Notes under the pieces: generated by a model | Told to the model about the DNA's origin: nothing | What the model saw: only the letters and a program-made list of their open reading frames with translations | Databases searched by the model: none | Part shown: piece after piece, positions 63,831 through 64,000 of the stretch | Numbering within the stretch: position 1 is the stretch's first letter | Layout: each line of letters opens with the position of its first letter | Source of the DNA: Planctomycetota bacterium | Lineage (GTDB): Bacteria > Planctomycetota > UBA8742 > UBA2392 | Direction of reading: 5' to 3' | DNA: 64,000 nucleotides | Assembly (NCBI GenBank): GCA_027493625.1 | Contig: JAOSKM010000001.1 | Coordinates: forward strand, 1,641,489 to 1,705,488 | Program-made: the position numbers and the translations under genes

Positions 63831-64000
63831 TTACTTGGCGACCTTCTTCTTGCCCGCGATGGTCTTGCGCGGTCCCTTGCGGGTACGCGCGTTGGTGCGC
63901 GTGCGCTGGCCGCGAACCGGCAGGCCGGCGCGGTGGCGCAGGCCGCGGAAACACTTGATGTCACGCAGGCGGTTCACGTTCTGCGTGCGCTGGCGGCGCA
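63831..64000 (-). CDS. rpsM: 30S ribosomal protein S13, 3' part
   Basis: The window edge cuts the gene. Read on the minus strand the C-terminus gives [40 protein letters not shown] and [15 protein letters not shown], then TAA at 63831-63833, an unmistakable S13 tail. First visible gene of the rpsM-rpsK-rpoA-rplQ set. Confidence 0.95.
   Translation of the reverse strand, partial: RRQRTQNVNRLRDIKCFRGLRHRAGLPVRGQRTRTNARTRKGPRKTIAGKKKVAK

Overview
The window is a high-GC, gene-dense chromosomal segment from a Gram-negative (didermal) bacterium. It encodes an RND permease, several lipoproteins, a beta-barrel outer-membrane protein, a KdsD-type sugar isomerase and PBP4. The style of the proteins (paired ketosynthases, very large PQQ-propeller and solenoid proteins, a SRPBCC-adenylate cyclase, bacterial XPB helicase, GxxExxY and S23 four-helix-bundle proteins, many palindromic intergenic repeats) points to a Planctomycetota-like organism. 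That placement is inference. No rRNA, tRNA, CRISPR array or transposase gene was seen.

Layout: 1-2.6 kb holds the end of an active ketosynthase, a GxxExxY gene and a ketosynthase-like gene that has lost its catalytic triad. 2.8-8 kb holds a UbiA prenyltransferase, atpD, a TM2 gene, atpC, a DinB-like gene and an RDD membrane gene. 8-12.3 kb holds a 330 bp inverted-repeat element and an orphan RND permease. 12.4-16 kb holds nuoG, then a lower-GC three-gene island whose first product looks like an HK97-fold capsid protein. 16-25 kb holds an ECF sigma factor, a membrane/solenoid protein, purE, purC, a methyltransferase, lipoproteins, a GNAT enzyme, PBP4 and VanZ. 25.6-36.6 kb holds a 1497-residue double PQQ propeller, kdsD, an S23 gene flanked by repeats, the cyclase, two secretin-like lipoproteins and prfB with its programmed frameshift. 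36.6-44.5 kb is a peptide-uptake operon with three binding proteins and two permeases but no ATPase, followed by bioD. 45.3-54.1 kb (minus) is a probable sigma-54-controlled envelope operon: outer-membrane barrel, histidine kinase, NtrC regulator, coiled-coil protein and two alpha/alpha-toroid proteins. 54.3-59.3 kb is an XPB helicase operon. 59.4-64 kb (minus) joins rpsM-rpsK-rpoA-rplQ directly to trmD-rplS and yraN, without rpsD.

Two points affect the whole annotation. First, nine genes carry ten frame breaks. Nine of the breaks lie at 4-6-base homopolymers and the tenth (yraN) probably does; correcting one base restores each family's sequence. They look like sequencing or assembly errors, so these loci are annotated as single genes rather than pseudogenes. 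Second, many intergenic gaps contain REP-like palindromes, several of which begin exactly at the TAG stop codon of the preceding gene.
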